Shown piece after piece: positions 59,601-64,000 of a stretch of DNA of 64,000 nucleotides. Both the position numbers and the translations under genes were made by a program. Position 1 is the stretch's first letter. The number at the start of each line of letters is the position of its first letter. This stretch comes from Eutypa lata (Eukaryota > Ascomycota > Sordariomycetes > Xylariales > Diatrypaceae): positions 2,661,001 through 2,725,000 of the forward strand of contig JAKULF010000006.1 in the NCBI GenBank assembly GCA_022661535.1. Reading direction: 5' to 3'. The notes below the pieces were generated by a model. That model was given only the letters and a program-made list of their open reading frames with translations. It had not been told where the DNA came from and made no database searches.

Positions 59601-60212
59601 AGCATCATCGCCGCGTTCGCCGCCCGCGCCCTCGACGTCCTCTCCAACCCCCTGCACCCCCTCTACGCCAAGATCAACGCCTTCCTGACGAGCGGGCCCT
59701 CCTGGGCCCCGGACCGCGTGCCCTTGCTGCGCGCCATCCTGCAACAAAACAGCCCTGGGGACGACGGCGACGTCCACGCCCGCGGCCGCTACTACGCCGA
59801 GCTGTCCTGGCTGCTGGGCCTGCTGCTCGACGGGCTCCGCACCCCCGCCGACGTCGCCGTCGTGTTCCACCGGCGCCGCGTCTTCGAGCGCCTCCTCGCC
59901 GTCCCGTGTAACCCGTACCTGGGCCCGGGCTTGCGCGTCTTGGTCCTGAGGGTCCTGTACCGCGCCACGGAGATCGAGGGCGGGAGCGATACCCTCGTTA
60001 CGAGGTTTGGGGCTGTCGCGTGGTTGGTGGCGCAGAAGGCTGCTGTGGGGGTGGCGGGGTCGGGGTCAGGGGCGGATGGTGAGGCAAATGCGGATGCGGA
60101 GGCCGAGGCGGAATTGTATCAGGCGCTTATTAGGAGGCTTTGGGATACGTGCGATAAGGAGAGGATTGAGACGTGGAGTAAAGGGGGTGTGAGGAGGTTG
60201 GCGGAGTTGTGA
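56646..60212 (+). CDS. URB1: Nucleolar pre-ribosome factor URB1/Npa1
   Basis: Single-exon gene for 1188 aa. URB1/Npa1 is a nucleolar scaffold of early pre-60S particles (family knowledge). The N-terminus is basic (MVKRKPYGEG...KRQKT), fitting nuclear targeting. The Npa1/URB1 N-terminal domain spans roughly residues 50-420 and contains the blocks FKSLARNMGLRYLG and DSIPWMNKFEDDVPVRN. The remainder is helical ARM/HEAT-like, and the C-terminal URB1 domain starts near residue 905 (AASLIWLLCSEHPSIRREAL). A Gly/Ala/Asp-rich low-complexity loop sits near 1130-1155. Yeast Urb1 is about 1764 aa; this shorter form agrees with my memory of filamentous-fungal proteins. Base composition changes sharply at about 59290: downstream codons mostly end in G or C while upstream ones do not, yet the frame is continuous. 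ATG 56646 is the first in the frame. Confidence 0.92.
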   Translation: MVKRKPYGEGAHAGKRQKTSHAHEAPTSEDVHTSRQLRQLLSFEQDLRQSRHGLQSFKILLDSIVNGEDGSSEKQEMVVEYLEAVKPREREDEVPVYLPDLMETWGMASQMSNENVMSAVAVVLALLLRVISANVNLVPYGLGICRTLLQKRQQELIAKNLSADKGKDFIISPTLRLLREATSLDGGTLAAPIFRARNNTFKSLARNMGLRYLGEGIEDTKRPSVRTNAIQFLLSSLRLLHVEAKRDLLLQKDVVAALMRHLRDDPPHLLYAILDTLRACVVLDKKLSKDVKIKLLNSHSLTRIASLYGYSHDKAESKDTSGADRPSVEEAAHGFLIAACTDPAAGILRSQHGYYPEGINPDSLLLGTNYTNSVDFGIDSIPWMNKFEDDVPVRNSLLAEFIQTLRPWSNTKQSELLITIFEAAPELVAQYFSHKKSFSFEPKLSATWIGYAALLYNVIQLPIPAYFGHSNNYAQAPPPIAVVIGNIIPAPVTLKVMTRCLANKSGLISFYAIRMLVLALQKLARILTMYREASSSEDSLWNEAARRLIDDFYQSIPDIKDIISHYRTISDDDLLQREATSRLLLLYYEVIPQLALRAKFDVSPMLLASIQKVEASNGTGEDSVMALMELEHLCTLARYSPGMRWFARTPGASTSPFTTLLRLCVHKTMDTSQVELTNVLYSVADESQLVESRPRKPGLAPLIAALRKLEDVDPAIWSFLDNCAERCARSPIKYLEMVEEQLDKAGIGEDEEAVCCPLMMTIAEQVSFFVASSPGKSSLKALAQLLSEYLGYSKAAKVNKAFLVAAKELFAAGFEDKKIAAKLSIPKRSTSDASKQDAQGSEDVASKHSPSNGVVNGQSNPTITTKFTLSPQALAERLAVPIPPSKDSALLKWSTKTPEELVEEGHAASLIWLLCSEHPSIRREALTNIAKMAAKIKDDSPTYEDRDQVWLLLMELVETAREPILHTFTKGEEGQGQGQGHDGLPSIIAAFAARALDVLSNPLHPLYAKINAFLTSGPSWAPDRVPLLRAILQQNSPGDDGDVHARGRYYAELSWLLGLLLDGLRTPADVAVVFHRRRVFERLLAVPCNPYLGPGLRVLVLRVLYRATEIEGGSDTLVTRFGAVAWLVAQKAAVGVAGSGSGADGEANADAEAEAELYQALIRRLWDTCDKERIETWSKGGVRRLAEL

Positions 60213-60480
60213 TGGGGTGTGTATGACACCGATGGCGGGAGGTTGCGAGAGTATCTGGCTGGAGTATATAATCGAAGTATGTGAATATCAAAATCATTCT
60301 CTACGTTCGTAAATATGATGTGTATTTTGTTTCGAGTAGTCTACTTTGTAGTAGGGTTTACTGGTAGAGCACCACGCAAGTCGTAGATCACAGTTTGCGA
60401 TAAGTGATGTAATCTTTCACGTAAGTAATAACTTTATAATAATATCCCTGATGGGACACCGCTAACTACGAAACTATGGT

Positions 60481-61471
60481 TCATGCCTCTACGACTTCCA
60501 TTAAGGGCCTGGCCCTCCTCAGCTCGAAGCGCACCGCGTCACGGTACTTGATCCAAGTGACGTATGTTGGGGTAGGAATTCTGAACCTCTTATAAGAATG
60601 AAGCTTAAGTAACCTTAGCTTTTCGAACTTCTCTTGTAAAAGTCGAACTGTCTGGTTGGCCATCGCCCTCTCCGAATCCTCCGGTTCCCCCATGCTGGTT
60701 TTCTCGGTAAGTTGGGAAAAGTCCAGTATATTGTCCGTCTCGGGCTCGTCATAGTTCAAGAGTATGCCATCCTTGTAGAAGACCTTGTCTACCAGAAGGG
60801 AGAACGTATAGGACGATGGATCTCTCAAAATGAAATTTCCGAAGAGAGTATACGCTTGATCGAGCAGCTTTTGCCTTGGATCGGTCTCTTTAATATTAAG
60901 CAATCCTATAGTTCACGAAATAGTCAGTACTCGCTCTCTTAAAGAAACGTATTGAGCGCATTTTCTGTCTGGAAGCATGATGCACACGCAACTTTCACGG
61001 ATATGGATTTCTCTATATGTAGCAGGTACGAGCCACTGTGGGAACATCTCACTGAAGAGCATTTGTAGAGGACCATACGGCGGGTAGCAGGGGGGATAGT
61101 TCGAGGTGTTGCTTACTGATGGTACGGTTGAACCCCTCAAGTGAAACAACAAAGTGATTGGCTTCTTCAAGTTCAGGCATGACGTCCGAAAATTTCAATC
61201 CTGTAACCCCCTTTCTCAAGTTGTAGAAAGTCTCATTTATGTTCATGAGGAAGATAAACTGGGTTTGCAGGAACCATTTGAGCATCTTATCCTCGGGTTG
61301 AGCCTTGATATCTGTATAATGGCGGTGTGGCCCTGTCTGGCCCAGCCTGCAGTCATCTAGGTATTGTTGTCTTTTTCTTTCTCTTTGCTGGCGGTTCGCA
61401 ATGCGTTGTAAAATACTAGGGCTCGCTTCCGGGGATGACTTGGGAATCTCGTAGTGCCATACGGCGAACAT
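60481..61471 (-). CDS. Unrecognised two-exon protein
   Basis: Not recognised. Minus-strand exons are 61471-61117 and 60905-60481, joined in phase over a 211-nt intron (GTAAGC donor, ACTATAG acceptor), giving 259 aa. The protein is soluble and mostly helical by eye. It has a basic Gln/Arg stretch (ANRQQRERKRQQYLDD), a Trp/Phe/Leu-rich segment (KWFLQTQFIFLMNINETF), an acidic centre and a basic C-terminal region ending MEVVEA. No signal peptide, zinc motif or nucleotide-binding loop is visible. The frame is open upstream of the ATG to a TCTCTAG acceptor at 61559-61561, so either a leader intron ends there (a strong GTAAGT donor lies near 61855) or the true N-terminus is further upstream. It is convergent with URB1, stop codons 268 nt apart. 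Confidence 0.55.
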
Positions 61472-64000
61472 GGAGCCACTAGGAAGAGTCAAGTCGGTGG
61501 CAGTGGATGCCGTGGTGGCAGACAGTCGCGGAGTTGTACTTATGCCCAGTTCGAATTGCTAGAGAGTATTTTGGGTTTTTTAGGATCGTTATTAATCTTT
61601 GACGAAAGGTTACAGGTTGGTAAGGACCCAAATGGTCGTTTATACTGATACTTCTGATAGCTAGCCCTGATTCATTCCTCAATCATCTATGACTTGTTCT
61701 CATGGTAATACAGCATTCCTAACTAGTGAATAACAGGATCCTCAGAATGTGGTGTTTGCATTCCGTAGCTGGTTACGCACATCTACCTCGCGTAAGGGCC
61801 AGAGAAGGAAACAAAGGAGTTCTACTAACAACACATGCTACACACCGAGACTTACCGGAGCTAAGACTTAGGATAACTTGAAGTAGTCCTTAATCTCGGC
61901 GCTTTGATCCAGCCAATAAAAAACTCTTGGTGATGCAGCTCTTCGGATTCGGTCTGATCTTTCAATTATTCATCCCCCTCCCTGGCAACTGGACGTTAGA
62001 AACCGCAACTTCTAAGTTAACATATTAAGACAAGGAGTATACCTACCTTACATCAATAAGACTACCGAACGAACTCAGAAGCATAGCTATGGGTCGCGCC
62101 CGCTGCACCTGGGAACTGCCGGTGTTGTCGTCTAGTATTACAACCATACGACGTTTGATGGGTGCTGGACATCATTGAAGCTAAGTCATGGTTTCTAGCA
62201 TCTCGAATCCCGAGCAGGTCTCTATGTTCCATACACGGTTCCAATGCGTGCCCATTCCCGTAGAGAAACCCATCGATGTTGGTTGTGCATCGGTAGGTAC
62301 TATGGAGAGGCACCATTGATAGAAACCAATGCTGATGGCAAATATTCTCAACGAAGCCGCGCTTAAGGTGCCCATGCCTTACTACATCTCTAGTGTTGAG
62401 AGTAATTCATAATGATTAATAATAGGCACACTGCGATCTTAGTTATTAGGTTGTATCTCGCACCGATAGACCCCCCTCGAACAGGTAGTTGCCGAACAAT
62501 ATGTGAAACCGATACATGATAATAGTTCACGTGCCTCCTTCTACGGCGTAGGGCACCTCAGCTGCAAATTTCAGAACACAAAAACATACTGATATCTCCA
62601 ATTAATAGCGAAGAACAAGAATGTGGACGATTGGGAAAGCGGCCAATGGCCTAGCATCTTAATGGAGCTAATAAGAATCGAGTTTACGGGGCCGGAGTAC
62701 GCTGCATTGACGAGAAACTTCCGTCGATCAGCCCCGGAAGATCCGGGGGTTATAAGGTCGATAACAGATAGGGTAGGGTCGAATTTAGTCAGCGCGTGGG
62801 GGTACAATCTGCATGCAGACTCCCTGCTCCCCTGCCTCTCTATAAGGAGATATTAATGATGTTCGTAGGCCTCTGCGATGATTATATAATATGATGGCTA
62901 ACTCGCTAGCTACACCGCGTACAGGGACAGTTGGCAGTTGCTGCATTATATCACGAGCAACTGACGTGGACACAGTGACCGTAAGGGGCGGCAGTTGAAC
63001 CGAAGTGCTGCATTTCCGGATTGTCTCACCATGTGCTCCTCGCAAGATAGAGGGTAATAAAATAGTGCTATAACATCCCTGATAGATGGTTCTCGCCTCC
63101 TACGGGCACGGGCGGCAGTAACTTTCTCATTACCAATATTTCACAGTAAGTCAAATCTCATAGTGCCAGTTCGCGGTACTTTATGCTGCTATTCTTTTAT
63201 ATGATACTAGACAGAAATATATAGAGATAACAATACCTTAACATTCGGTTAATATAGGGTTTGTGATAGGTGCTTCGCATATCCATTCATGATCAGATGG
63301 CTTGAGAGGCGTATGCTTGGCTTGACTTAACTTGCCTCCCTAGGTAGCCATCGCGAGAGGTCTTGGGATCACCCGCAGTGGACAATATCGGCGAAGGATC
63401 CGCTCTTACCTCAGATTTGGAGGCTGAAGTAACCTTCGATGATTGGATAGGGGCGACGAGCTTCGTGAGTGGCTAACGGCTTACCGCTCCCAATCCTTTT
63501 CATTCTCAACACCATCTCTTCATGAAATCGGCATATACGACCATCACTTTAGTGCTTAGTCTATGCAATTCGTTGATAATGATAATTGCCATGGCTCGAT
63601 TATAAGTATACATATACCGCAGTTCTTCTCACTATGTCGCCGTCTCGATAGGTATGTAAATACCACCACACGACGGCTGCTATACCGAGACTTGGCAATG
63701 ATGCCAAGTTTCCAGTAGAGCAAAGGGTGAGGAGCTGGAGCAGTGGAATTGAAACAGAGATCGGTTTGAAAGGAAACATCTCGTGACGGGGAACACTCAA
63801 TTCGACATGATCCGAATTTAAATTAATTCATGTGTTTTTGAAGCCTATCACGACGTTGATCCAGCTGCACCGTGACGGCATCTGCAAAGAATATATGTAG
63901 GTAGGTAGTAGCAGGACAAAGGGGGCAACTCTAGGTAGTATTACTCAGCTATCTACCTACCTATATGTAGTAATCGGTGTGATCTGTACGCAGTATGGCA
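61472..64000. other. Right-end region without a supportable gene
   Basis: About 2.5 kb containing the probable leader of the unrecognised minus-strand gene and several protein-like but unsupported frames: a minus-strand stretch around 61865-61965, an ATG frame at 62181-62375 (minus), and a plus-strand frame at 62614-62856 preceded by an intron-end-like sequence. They may be relics of decayed genes. The last 150 nt carry the AGGT/ACCT motif. Confidence 0.5.

Noticed and set aside
61865..61965. Protein-like minus-strand stretch considered as a first exon of the unrecognised right-end gene
   Set aside because: No ATG in frame, and no donor joins it in phase to the exon beginning at 61558.
1..64000. 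CRISPR array, prophage, rRNA operon, telomere repeats or a biosynthetic gene cluster
   Set aside because: No spaced direct repeats, phage genes, rRNA or TTAGGG arrays were seen. The only metabolic enzyme is the housekeeping P450 reductase, and no synthase or P450 is nearby.

Overview
The window looks like chromosomal DNA of a filamentous ascomycete, most likely a sordariomycete. This is an inference from spliceosomal introns of 50-240 nt with GTRAGT-like donors and CTRAY-like branch sites, a Zn2Cys6-PAS regulator, fungal-type cytochrome P450 reductase and DIM1 proteins, and intergenic DNA full of AGGT/ACCT (GTAGGTAGGTAC-like) words. I see no rRNA, no convincing tRNA, no CRISPR array, no intact transposon and no secondary-metabolite cluster.

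Layout. Seven genes of known family are clear, plus one regulator and two proteins I do not recognise. In order: peroxisomal Lon protease (+, 555-3515, 3 exons); a 19-kb stretch with no supportable gene; a Zn2Cys6/PAS transcription factor (+, about 22828-25233, 3 exons, one of only 8 nt); an unrecognised disordered protein (-, 29818-31048, 3 exons, rebuilt here from splice signals); RIO2 kinase (+, 32709-34243, 2 exons); an RBMS/MSSP-like two-RRM RNA-binding protein (-, 34997-36846, 5 exons plus a leader intron); NADPH-cytochrome P450 reductase (-, 40775-43058, 3 exons); the Furry-family cell morphogenesis protein Tao3/Pag1 (+, 46427-54274, intronless); U5 snRNP protein DIM1 (-, 55362-56031, 3 exons, the first of 4 nt); URB1/Npa1 ribosome biogenesis factor (+, 56646-60212, intronless); and an unrecognised two-exon gene (-, 60481-61471). 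The last 2.5 kb has no supportable gene.

How the genes relate. They are independently transcribed housekeeping and regulatory genes, not an operon or pathway cluster. RIO2 (late 40S maturation) and URB1 (early 60S assembly) both serve ribosome assembly. DIM1 and URB1 are divergent over a 614-nt shared promoter. RIO2/RBMS-like, TAO3/DIM1 and URB1/unknown are convergent pairs. CPR is the electron donor for ER P450s, and Lon acts in the peroxisome matrix (C-terminal SRL signal).

Points most worth checking: the 19-kb gene-poor block, the 658-nt intron inside the zinc-cluster codons, the two unrecognised genes, the 9-nt triple repeat just upstream of the CPR start, the unusual residues in DIM1, and a possible start-less secreted-peptide gene at 40157-40371. 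No new biological system is evident. Family calls rest on motifs read by eye, without any database search.
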